Source: JANXQG01 sp037147235
GTDB taxonomy: Bacteria > Planctomycetota > Planctomycetia > Pirellulales > Thermoguttaceae
Assembly: GCA_037147235.1 (NCBI GenBank)
Contig: JBAWVO010000119.1
Location: 1 to 17,882 of the forward strand
DNA: 17,882 bases
Reading direction: 5' to 3'
Part shown: positions 7,391-14,969 of the stretch, one piece after another
How the letters are laid out: every line of letters starts with the position of its first letter
Position numbering within the stretch: the stretch's first letter is position 1
Made by a program: the position numbers and the translations under genes
Notes under the pieces: model-generated
The model's input: the letters and a program-made list of their open reading frames with translations, nothing else
Told to the model about the DNA's origin: nothing
Databases searched by the model: none

Positions 7391-7422
7391 CCTTCCAATT
7401 CACGCCGAGCAGGAACTAGTCG

Positions 7423-8514
7423 TTGTCAATGCCGCCAATTCCGCTGCATAATGTTTGGATCTACACCGACGTGGATCGGGTCTTCTGGCGCGAGCATCTG
7501 GAGGCGTGGCTGCCGCCGGAGATATTCGACGCCCACACGCACGTCAACGAACCGCGGTTCCGCCTGGAGACGATGACCGAGGAAAAACGCCGACAACACT
7601 GGTTTAACGAGGTCTGTGAACCAATCGGAGCGGCGGATGCCGGGTGCTGCCACGAGATCGTCTTTCCGGGGCGCAAAATTTCCTGCTTGGCGTTCGGGCT
7701 GCCCTTTCTCGATTACGATATCGAGGCCAGCAACGCCAGCCTGCAAGAGGAGTGCGTGCGGCGAGGGTGGTATCGTCTGGCGGTCGTTCGGCCGCAGTGG
7801 ACGGCCCAGCGCGTGGCGTGGGAACTCGACCAGCCCGGCGTCTTGGGCGTCAAAGTGTACTATGCCTTGATCGGCCACGACCCGACGACTCGCGACAAGT
7901 ACCTAGAAGCCAACATATTCGAGTTTCTCCCGCATCACCAGCTTGAGTTGCTTAACGAGCGCGGCGCCTGGGTGACGCTGCACGTGCCGAAGGCCGATCG
8001 GCTAGCACACCCGGCCAACCTCGCGGAGATCCGGAAAATCCGTCGGCAATATCCGCGAGTGAAGCTGGTGATCGCGCACCTTGGACGGAGCTACACGCTG
8101 CCGCATGCCGAGCAATCGTTGCCGCAGTTGGCCGCCGACGAGGGGCTGTATTTCGATCTTTCCGCGGTGCATAACCCCGACGTACTGCGTTTTGCGATCA
8201 CGACCCTCGGTTCCGCCCGGCTTCTGTACGGCAGCGACAATCCGATCTTCTACATGCGCGGCCGGCAGCAATGGCAAGGGGCCTCCTACGTGAATCGCAC
8301 CAGCCACCCCTTCGCCTTCAACCGCGACCGCGAGCCTCCGGAAATCGAGGCGGGCTACACGCTGTACATGTACGAGGGCTTGCGGGCGATCAAGGAAGCC
8401 TGCACAATGGCAAGACTGGCGCGCCAGGGCGTGGAGGCGATCTTCCACGGCAATGCGCGGCGGTTGATCGACGCGATTCCTAAAGTCCCGGCATGCCGTA
8501 AACCGCCGCTTTAA
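7423..8514 (+). CDS. Amidohydrolase family TIM-barrel protein
   Basis: A 363-residue metal-dependent hydrolase of the amidohydrolase 2 type. Metal and catalytic positions visible in barrel order are DAHTH (36-40) on strand 1, Lys144 in VKVYYALI, His187 in VTLHVPK, His219 in VIAHLGRS and Asp272 in LYGSDNP. HGNARRLID (342-350) is the common C-terminal motif of this group. No signal peptide, so it is cytoplasmic. Two starts are possible: TTG at 7423, with AGGA eight bases upstream, or ATG at 7429. The stop overlaps the symporter start (TAATG), so the pair is coupled and may act on the compound the symporter brings in. Members include decarboxylases, lactonases and hydrolases; the reaction cannot be named from sequence alone. 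Confidence 0.85.
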   Translation: MSMPPIPLHNVWIYTDVDRVFWREHLEAWLPPEIFDAHTHVNEPRFRLETMTEEKRRQHWFNEVCEPIGAADAGCCHEIVFPGRKISCLAFGLPFLDYDIEASNASLQEECVRRGWYRLAVVRPQWTAQRVAWELDQPGVLGVKVYYALIGHDPTTRDKYLEANIFEFLPHHQLELLNERGAWVTLHVPKADRLAHPANLAEIRKIRRQYPRVKLVIAHLGRSYTLPHAEQSLPQLAADEGLYFDLSAVHNPDVLRFAITTLGSARLLYGSDNPIFYMRGRQQWQGASYVNRTSHPFAFNRDREPPEIEAGYTLYMYEGLRAIKEACTMARLARQGVEAIFHGNARRLIDAIPKVPACRKPPL

Positions 8515-10085
8515 TGAAACTAACGCTTACCTCAATCGATTTCGCCGTCTTCGCCGTCTACCTCCTGGCGGTGGTGTTCTTGGGCGTTTACGCCACGCGG
8601 CACGGGCAGCGGACCAAGCGCGACTATTTCCTGGCCGGCGACAAGCTCCCCTGGTGGATGATCGGTGGGAGCATCGTGGCGGCCAACATCAGCAGTCATC
8701 ACCTAGTGGGTGTAATGGGGACTGCCTACAAGCGTGGTTTTGTCGCCGTGACCATCGAATGGGGCGCCATTCTCATCGGCTTCAACGCGCTGTTGTGGAT
8801 CTTCCTGCCCTTTTATCTCCGCAACGGCTTCTACACCATGCCTGAGTTCCTACAGAGGCGGTTCGGCGGCGCAGCGAGGACGACTTATGCCGCGTTGGTG
8901 CTGGCGACCTACATCTTTGTGGAAATCGCAGCGGTCCTCTATTTTGGCGCCTTGGCACTGTTCGCGTTGACCAGCATACCCATGACGTACAGTATCCTCG
9001 TCCTGGCCGTGGCGACCGGGGCGTACACGATCGCCGGGGGATTCCGGGCGGTCATCTGGACCGAGATGCTCCAACTCGTCGTGCTTTTGTTGGGCAGCGC
9101 CGTGCTCTCTTTCTTGACTATTCAGCAGGCCGGCGGACTGTCGGCGGTTATGGAAACCTCTCCCGACTGGCACCTGCTTCTGCCCTCCGACGACCCTGAC
9201 TTTCCCTGGACGATGTACCTGGGAGGGATTTTGTGCATCAGCGTGTTCTACTGCGCCGCCAACCAGTTCATCGTGCAGCGGGTATTGGCGGCGAAGAACG
9301 AATGGCATGCCCGCCTCGGCGTCGTGTTCGCGCTCTACTTGAAGTTTCTCATGCCCCTATTGATCATTGTTCCCGGCCTGGTGGCACCGCGGCTCTTTCC
9401 CGACCTGGAGCGGTCGGACCTGGTGTTCCCAACGCTGGTCGAGCATCTACTGCCCACGGGCCTAGTCGGCTTGGTCATGGCCGGCTTGATCGCGGCGGTG
9501 ATGTCGCATATTTCCGGCGCGGTCAACTCCTGCACCACGATCGCCACCGTGGACTTCTACCTGCCCTTCATCCGCAAGAATGCCACCGAGGTCCAGGCGG
9601 TTCGATTCGGGCGATTGTTCGGCGTGGCGGTGCTGGCGATCAGCATCGCCTGCGCCGAGATGCTCATTCAGTACAGCGACCGGCCGGTGTTTTTGTATCT
9701 GTTCGATGCGTATGGGTACTTCTGCCCGGGAATTGCCACGATGTTCTTGCTGGGCATATTATGGAAGCGAACGACGCATGCCGGCGCGTTGACGGCCGGA
9801 TTGATGACGATTCCTCTGTCGGCGGCCATGCAGTATCGCTTCCCCGATCTGCCCTTCATGAACCGGTCGGGGATCGTCTTCTGGACCTGCATGGCCACAT
9901 GCATTGCGGTCAGCCTAGTGACCAAACCGAAACCCATGTCGGAGCTTGAAGGCCTGATCTGGAACAAGGAAAGCCTGGAGATGCCGCCACAACTCCGCGC
10001 GGCGATGCGAGGCCTGCGGCGACCTGGACTTTGGTGGGCAGTAGTTACATTGATGGTGCTGTACTTCTATTTTAGATACCCCTGA
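8514..10085 (+). CDS. Sodium:solute symporter (SSS) family transporter
   Basis: A 523-residue polytopic inner-membrane protein of the sodium:solute symporter family (SGLT/PutP type), of usual length with about 13 membrane helices. The family signature begins at RDYFLAGDKLPWWMIGGS (36-53) and runs into NISSHHLVGVMGTAYKRG, followed by repeated hydrophobic segments. ISGAVNSCTTIATVDFY is the conserved segment in the second inverted repeat that helps form the sodium site in relatives. Members import sugars, sialic acid, proline or organic acids with sodium. The ATG overlaps the stop of the amidohydrolase gene by one base with no separate ribosome binding site, so it depends on translational coupling. 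The substrate is unknown; the neighbour suggests a metabolite opened by an amidohydrolase. Confidence 0.9.
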   Translation: MKLTLTSIDFAVFAVYLLAVVFLGVYATRHGQRTKRDYFLAGDKLPWWMIGGSIVAANISSHHLVGVMGTAYKRGFVAVTIEWGAILIGFNALLWIFLPFYLRNGFYTMPEFLQRRFGGAARTTYAALVLATYIFVEIAAVLYFGALALFALTSIPMTYSILVLAVATGAYTIAGGFRAVIWTEMLQLVVLLLGSAVLSFLTIQQAGGLSAVMETSPDWHLLLPSDDPDFPWTMYLGGILCISVFYCAANQFIVQRVLAAKNEWHARLGVVFALYLKFLMPLLIIVPGLVAPRLFPDLERSDLVFPTLVEHLLPTGLVGLVMAGLIAAVMSHISGAVNSCTTIATVDFYLPFIRKNATEVQAVRFGRLFGVAVLAISIACAEMLIQYSDRPVFLYLFDAYGYFCPGIATMFLLGILWKRTTHAGALTAGLMTIPLSAAMQYRFPDLPFMNRSGIVFWTCMATCIAVSLVTKPKPMSELEGLIWNKESLEMPPQLRAAMRGLRRPGLWWAVVTLMVLYFYFRYP

Positions 10086-10125
10086 CATTCTCACGCGACA
10101 ACAACGTCCGATCGAGCGATTACCA

Positions 10126-11214
10126 ATGAGGCATTCCATGGATACTTGTCAACGCCCCGTCCAAATCTCGATGACTCGCTTCACAATACTCCTGGTCGCG
10201 TTTGCGGCCTTGGCGGTGCCGCTTGCGGTCGCGGCTGAAGAAGCACCGGCCCAAAAGCCAGCCAATTCTGCGGAGGCGAGCCTCGACATGGAAGTTGCCA
10301 ACAAGGGTTGGATATTATTTTCCGCGAAGGGCAACCAAGGCGATTACGACCTCTTCATCTGCCGCCCCAACGGCACCCAGCGGCGCAACCTTACCAACAC
10401 GCCCGAGTTTTCCGAGTTCGGTGGCCGGTTCTCGGCCGACGGCAAGCAGATGATGTATCGCCGCGTGAAGAAAGGCGTTGCGATCAACCACGACAAGTGG
10501 GGCGCGACGGGAACGCTTGTCATCGCCCGCGCCGACGGATCCAATCCGGTCGTCCAGGGCCAAGACGGCGAACTGCCCTGGGCCTCGTGGGATCCCGACG
10601 CCAAGCGACTGGCTTGTCTTGAGGATCAGATTCGCATCCGGGAAGCCGAGTCCAAGAGGGTGCTCAAGGAGCTGCCGCGCGCGGGCATCTATCAGCAGCT
10701 TATCTGGTCTCCCGACGGCAAACGCCTCTGCGGCACGGCCAACACGCGCGGCCGGCAATGGAACATCATCAGCATCGACCTGGAGACGGGCAAGGCCACG
10801 CTGCTGACGCGAGCCTTAAACTGCACTCCGGATTGGTTTCAGCACGATCCCAGCCGCGTCATTTACTCGAACCGCACGCCCGGCGTTGGCATCGGCTACG
10901 GCTACACGATGTTGATGCAAGCCGCCGCGGACGGCAAGAGCCGAACGCTGATTTATGGCGAGCTTCAGAGGCACATCTACTATGGGTGTACCTCGCCCGA
11001 CGACAAGTACGTGATCTTCTCCCGCCCTGAAGGGGACGGTGGCATCGACGGGCCGATGGCTATCGTGCGTATGGCCGACACGCCGATTGTTGTACCGGCC
11101 GCCTACAAAGACTTGCTGGAATTGTATCCTGATGCCAAGAGCGGGCCGGTGTTGCGGTTGCCCCACACCGGTTTCGAGCCACATTGGACCTATTCCGAGA
11201 TAGGCAAGGAGTAA
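10126..11214 (+). CDS. PD40/TolB-like beta-propeller protein, exported
   Basis: A 362-residue protein with repeated beta-propeller blades of the PD40/WD40-like type found in TolB and prolyl oligopeptidases. Examples are GNQGDYDLFICRPNGTQRRN, FSADGKQMMYRR, WSPDGKRLCGT and CTSPDDKYVIFSRPEG, each with the (S/P)DGK turn. An N-terminal signal peptide (TRFTILLVAFAALAVPLAVAAEE) puts it outside the cytoplasm; this signal fits best if translation starts at the internal ATG at 10171 (residue 16), although 10126 is also open. There is no catalytic domain, so it is likely a binding or scaffold protein. It begins the four-gene run ending in the polysaccharide O-acetylation pair, and the next gene starts right after its stop. 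Confidence 0.78.
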   Translation: MRHSMDTCQRPVQISMTRFTILLVAFAALAVPLAVAAEEAPAQKPANSAEASLDMEVANKGWILFSAKGNQGDYDLFICRPNGTQRRNLTNTPEFSEFGGRFSADGKQMMYRRVKKGVAINHDKWGATGTLVIARADGSNPVVQGQDGELPWASWDPDAKRLACLEDQIRIREAESKRVLKELPRAGIYQQLIWSPDGKRLCGTANTRGRQWNIISIDLETGKATLLTRALNCTPDWFQHDPSRVIYSNRTPGVGIGYGYTMLMQAAADGKSRTLIYGELQRHIYYGCTSPDDKYVIFSRPEGDGGIDGPMAIVRMADTPIVVPAAYKDLLELYPDAKSGPVLRLPHTGFEPHWTYSEIGKE

Positions 11215-11769
11215 ATGGCGTTGGACCGTGTTGAGGTTGAGTATCCAGGTCAAGTCGCGACGCCAGCCTATCCGCCCGGCCCGGGCAGGCTGCGAGCGCT
11301 GTGCGTTGTCGGTGGGCTGGCCCTGGCCGGCTGGATGCTGGCAAGTCGCATCGATACCGGCGAGGATGAGACGGTGACGAAAGCAGGCCGGATCGAAGTC
11401 ACCGCCCGACTCGTGGAATGCCCGGAAACCTTTCCCGACCTGGGCGCGTACCGATATGCCTACGTCGTGAAGTACGAGGTTTTGAAGGTACATCGGCAAG
11501 ATCCCGCCGGAAAGTACCCCTTGAAGCCGGGCAACGTGATTTTTGTCGGCCACTATCGCCCGCGGCTGCTGCGGGCCCAGGCGCACGACGCCGACTGCAA
11601 GAACATGGTGGTCGGCGGCCGACTGGACCGCTTTGCGGTGGGCGACGTTCACCGCATGGCGCTCGACTACGAGTTGCAGAACCTGGCTCCAAGCGGCGCG
11701 TTGGACTACTGCTTTCCCTCCGAGGGCAACCGGTTCTTTGCGAACTGGGTCAACCCCACATCTTATTGA
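11215..11769 (+). CDS. Hypothetical membrane-anchored protein of the O-acetylation cluster
   Basis: A 184-residue protein I do not recognise. Residues 26-44 (LRALCVVGGLALAGWMLAS) form one membrane anchor after a short cytoplasmic leader. The rest is a small domain with beta-strand character (IEVTARLVECPETF, AYVVKYEVLKVH, VIFVGHYRPRL) that would sit outside the cytoplasm. Three Cys (residues 65, 128, 164) are present in this outer part. The ATG directly follows the stop of the propeller gene, and AAGGAG at 11206-11211 lies only three bases ahead, so initiation is probably coupled. It sits 27 bases before the MBOAT gene, suggesting an accessory role in polysaccharide acetylation; this is inference from position. 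Confidence 0.72.
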   Translation: MALDRVEVEYPGQVATPAYPPGPGRLRALCVVGGLALAGWMLASRIDTGEDETVTKAGRIEVTARLVECPETFPDLGAYRYAYVVKYEVLKVHRQDPAGKYPLKPGNVIFVGHYRPRLLRAQAHDADCKNMVVGGRLDRFAVGDVHRMALDYELQNLAPSGALDYCFPSEGNRFFANWVNPTSY

Positions 11770-11796
11770 GGCGGCCTGCCCGAGGAGAGTTGTTCC

Positions 11797-13203
11797 ATGG
11801 TATTCACGTCGCACATCTTCATCTTCTACTTCCTGCCGCTGTTTCTGCTGCTCTATTTCAATTTCCCCTATCGCTGGCGGAACCTGTTGATTACGGTGGC
11901 CAGCTACGGGTTCTATGGGTGGTGGGAGCCGTGGTTCGTCTGCTTGATGATGTTCACCACGGTCCTCGATTTCTTCTGGGGGCGCGTAATCGCGGCACCG
12001 GGGGCCACCCCGTTTCGACGCAAAGGCGCGCTGGTAGCCTGCGTCGTCACTAACCTGGGCTTCCTGGCCTTCTTCAAGTACTACATGTTCTCGGTGGAGA
12101 GCCTCAACCGCCTGCTCGGTTTGGCCGGAACCGATCTGTTCCCCGTCCTGGAGGTCGTCCTGCCGATCGGTATCTCCTTCTATACTTTCCATTCGCTCAC
12201 TTACGTGATCGACGTCTACCGCGGGCAAGCGAAGGCGGCGAAATCCTTTACCGATTTCACGGCCTTCGTGGCCCTCTTTCCCGACCTCGTGGCGGGTCCC
12301 ATCATTCGCTACCATACGCTGGCCGACCAGTTGGCCTACCGCGAGCACACGATCCCGCGTTTCGCCTCGGGTATCGCAATCTTTATCCTCGGCTTCGCGA
12401 AGAAAGTGCTCTTGGCCAATTCGGCGGGACACGTGGCCGACGCTGTCTTCAACACGGCCAACCCCTGCACTGCCGACGCGTGGTTCGGCGTGCTGGCCTA
12501 TTCGTTTCAGATCTACTTCGATTTCTGCGGCTACTCAGACATGGCCGTGGGGCTAGGCCGCATGCTGGGCTTCGAGTACCTCAAAAACTTCGACGCGCCC
12601 TACCTGGCCGAGAGTATTACCGACCTCTGGCGGCGATGGCATATCTCACTTTCCTCCGTGCTGCGCGACTACCTGTATCATCCGCTGGGCGGCAACCGCA
12701 TGGGATCTCGGCGGACCTATATGAACCTGGCCATCGTCATGCTGCTGGGCGGACTGTGGCACGGGGCCAAGTGGACTTTTGTTCTCTGGGGTGTCTACCA
12801 CGGAATCCTGCTGGCCTACGAACGCTGGCGGGGAAAAGAGAGCGTCTACGGACGGCTCCCCCGGTTCATGCGAATCGGGATCACCTTCGTGCTGATGCTG
12901 TTTTCGTGGGTGCTGTTCCGGGCGGAAGATCTCGACGCGACGCTCCACTACTTCGCGGCATTGTTCGGCCTGGGGGCCCCCGACACGGCATCGTTGCTGC
13001 TGGCCGCCGACATCTACACGCCGTTGTGCATGACGGTCATGGGCCTTTGTACGGTGTTCGTGTTTCAGCCCGTCCAGGCCCACGAGTGGGCAAGGCGGCC
13101 CCAGACATGGCCGCGCGTGGCCTTGCTGGTTCCGCTATTTCTGTTGTCGCTGATCGTGATGTTCAGCCAGGCATTCAACCCCTTTTTATACTTTCAGTTC
13201 TAG
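11797..13203 (+). CDS. MBOAT family O-acyltransferase (AlgI-like)
   Basis: A 468-residue membrane-bound O-acyltransferase of the AlgI/DltB type, usual length with about ten or more membrane segments. The family hallmark is complete: SLTDLWRRWHISLS-like sequence (here SITDLWRRWHISLS, 273-286) and the catalytic His322 in LLGGLWHGAKWTF with a second His335 in WGVYHG. AlgI moves acetyl groups across the inner membrane for use by a periplasmic transferase on polysaccharide. GAGGAG nine bases before the ATG supports the start. It is followed 12 bases later by the SGNH partner, the classic AlgI/AlgJ-like pairing, so the target is most likely an exopolysaccharide or cell-envelope glycan. Alginate itself is not implied, since no alginate genes are present. 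Confidence 0.92.
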   Translation: MVFTSHIFIFYFLPLFLLLYFNFPYRWRNLLITVASYGFYGWWEPWFVCLMMFTTVLDFFWGRVIAAPGATPFRRKGALVACVVTNLGFLAFFKYYMFSVESLNRLLGLAGTDLFPVLEVVLPIGISFYTFHSLTYVIDVYRGQAKAAKSFTDFTAFVALFPDLVAGPIIRYHTLADQLAYREHTIPRFASGIAIFILGFAKKVLLANSAGHVADAVFNTANPCTADAWFGVLAYSFQIYFDFCGYSDMAVGLGRMLGFEYLKNFDAPYLAESITDLWRRWHISLSSVLRDYLYHPLGGNRMGSRRTYMNLAIVMLLGGLWHGAKWTFVLWGVYHGILLAYERWRGKESVYGRLPRFMRIGITFVLMLFSWVLFRAEDLDATLHYFAALFGLGAPDTASLLLAADIYTPLCMTVMGLCTVFVFQPVQAHEWARRPQTWPRVALLVPLFLLSLIVMFSQAFNPFLYFQF

Positions 13204-13215
13204 CAGGAGTGTCGC

Positions 13216-14562
13216 GTGACCCATCCGGTGCGCCGTAGCGAGTTGGTCTTGATTCTTTGCTTCCTGGGCATCATTTTCATGGTGCCCGTGGTGCAGACTT
13301 GGCTGGAGTGTTCGCGCGGCGAACGATTTCAGTTTACCGACATGTTTCGCTACAAGCCGACCTCTACGAACCTGCGGCAGTTCGAGCGCACGCTGGAGGA
13401 GAAGTCCTGGTTCCAACAGAACCTTCGGCCCGCCATGCAGAGGTTTCTGTTTGACACGTTGCAGGATACCGGCGCGAAGGGGATGCTGGGCCGCGATCGC
13501 TGGCTGTTCTTCCGCCCCGATGTGCGTTACTTGTTGGAACCGAATCGCCTCGACCCCAGCTTGACCGAGAAGGATTCTCGCGGGCTAACCTGGGTGATGC
13601 CATCGTCTGGCATCACGCGACGCGACAGCGTGATAGGGGCGATCGTCCGCTTCCGCAACCTGCTCAAGGCCCGCGACATCGAACTGCTGGTCATGCCCGT
13701 GCCCGGCAAGCCGGCCGTCTACCCCGAGAAAATAACCATCCGAGCCGAAGACCGGCAAACCGATTTTCGCTCGCCAACGCTGGAACTGCTTTCGGAATTG
13801 GACAAACAGGGTATCCAGACGGTGAACCTTTTCGCCGCCTTTGGGCTTGCCCGCGCTGGCCTGGCGGAGCAGCATGCTGGGGAATCGCTCTACCTGGCCC
13901 AGGACACGCACTGGACACCTCGCGGTGCCGACCTGGCCGCTCGCACGGTAGCACGAAAACTTCGCGACCTGGGTTGGGCGCCGCCGGAGAGCAGGCGGTA
14001 TCAACGCTCAACAGTGCGTGTGAAGCGATGGGGCGATGTGATCGAAATGACCCAGATCTCTGGCCTCCGGCAACATTTTGGGTTTGAGGAAGTCGATTGC
14101 GAACAGGTGCGCAGCTCGACGGGAAAGCTCCTCATTCCCTCCTCATCCGAGCAGGCCGGCATCTACAAGCCACCCGGCGCGGCGGCTTCCATCCTCGTGT
14201 TGGGCGACAGCTTCTGTCGAATCTATCAGCTTCCAGAGCCACACACTCTGGGCGAACTCTCGGCCACCGACGACGATTCCCGGCATCGGTCCGCGGCTTC
14301 TGGCGTCGAACCGTCCGCTACAAAGTGCCTGCTGCCCGGTTCCGCTGGCTTCCTTTCGCTGCTGATGCGCGAGCTGAAGTCGCCAGTGGACTACATCGTC
14401 AGCGACGGCGGCGCAGCTACCGATGTGCGGAAGAAGCTGGCAACCAATCCCGAGATCCTTGAGGATAAGAAAGTTGTTCTCTGGGAATTCGTGGAACGTG
14501 ACATCAGCTCGGGCCGCGAAGGATGGGAAGACGTGCCCTTGCCCGCTTCGCTAGAGCCGTAG
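13216..14562 (+). CDS. AlgJ/AlgX-like SGNH O-acetyltransferase
   Basis: A 448-residue protein with one N-terminal membrane anchor (residues 9-27) and a periplasmic SGNH-hydrolase-like domain of the AlgJ/AlgX group. PVPGKPAVYPEK (161-172) is a family motif. The catalytic Asp230 and His232 are in LAQDTHWTPRGADLAA, and the serine nucleophile Ser332 is in VLGDSFCRIYQ. The Asp-x-His motif precedes Ser in the sequence, as in AlgX/AlgJ. WEFVERDI (423-430) is the usual C-terminal motif. The start is GTG at 13216 with AGGAG six bases upstream. It should take acetyl groups passed through the MBOAT protein and place them on an exported polysaccharide. All triad residues are present, so an active enzyme is expected. 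Confidence 0.88.
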   Translation: MTHPVRRSELVLILCFLGIIFMVPVVQTWLECSRGERFQFTDMFRYKPTSTNLRQFERTLEEKSWFQQNLRPAMQRFLFDTLQDTGAKGMLGRDRWLFFRPDVRYLLEPNRLDPSLTEKDSRGLTWVMPSSGITRRDSVIGAIVRFRNLLKARDIELLVMPVPGKPAVYPEKITIRAEDRQTDFRSPTLELLSELDKQGIQTVNLFAAFGLARAGLAEQHAGESLYLAQDTHWTPRGADLAARTVARKLRDLGWAPPESRRYQRSTVRVKRWGDVIEMTQISGLRQHFGFEEVDCEQVRSSTGKLLIPSSSEQAGIYKPPGAAASILVLGDSFCRIYQLPEPHTLGELSATDDDSRHRSAASGVEPSATKCLLPGSAGFLSLLMRELKSPVDYIVSDGGAATDVRKKLATNPEILEDKKVVLWEFVERDISSGREGWEDVPLPASLEP

Positions 14563-14969
14563 CGTCCTGAACTCGGCACTATTCACAGCCGCACCACTTC
14601 GCCGGTACGAACCATGCGTTTCGGAACGGTAATTACCACCGTCGAATGGGGCCGCCGGTGTATGTTCAGATCTCCTGACGTTATCCAATCGGCTCGGGTG
14701 AACTCGCACGAATAGAGATTGGACCCAAGCTCGTTACGCTTGTCGGTGGTGCGCCTGGATCTGGAAAAACAGCGTTTACTATGCAGGGTGCGAGTTAAAT
14801 TGGCGTTGTTTCCAGAAAAGGGTGGAAATGTGCGAGATTTCGACTATTGCGGCGGAATGGTGGTAGCCTGATGTAGGGTATTCGAGCGATTTTTCACAGT
14901 TCACAGGCCGATGTTTAATTTCTCTCCACCGGCGGGTCTGTAGCATCCGTCAATCGATTGCTTCGTCTC
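14563..14969. other. Intergenic stretch between converging gene sets
   Basis: No intact gene. It lies between the plus-strand O-acetylation genes and the minus-strand GH95 gene, both of which end here. No clear bidirectional terminator with a T-tract is visible. Its only recognisable content is the P-loop gene remnant at 14679-14798. Confidence 0.45.
14679..14798 (+). pseudogene. Remnant of a P-loop (RecA/DnaB-like) ATPase gene
   Basis: The frame from 14679 to the TAA at 14796 encodes GSGELARIEIGPKLVTLVGG followed by APGSGKTAFTMQ, a textbook Walker A segment with its leading strand, as in RepA/DnaB-C or AAA_25-like ATPases. It stops five codons after GKTAFT, before any Walker B motif, and has an in-frame TGA just upstream (14676) and no start codon. 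It is therefore a fragment, not a small gene. Such ATPases are common on planctomycete mobile elements and plasmids, so this is probably a leftover of a lost element. Confidence 0.6.

Larger units (their letters stand above)
6961..7422. other. Gene-free stretch before the amidohydrolase
   Basis: No convincing gene. It contains a run of C (seven at 7043-7049), the tandem 15-mer repeat described separately, an A/T-richer pyrimidine stretch (about 7280-7340) and a hairpin just before the amidohydrolase. Open frames here are short and unlike any family I know. Confidence 0.4.

Noticed and set aside
10816..12432. Minus-strand open frame of 538 codons opposite the O-acetylation genes
   Set aside because: It overlaps three recognised plus-strand genes and has low-complexity, shadow-like composition.
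14820..14900. Possible insertion-sequence end with GATTTCGACTATTGCGGCGG
   Set aside because: It vaguely recalls IS21-like ends, but there is no partner inverted repeat and no transposase in the window.
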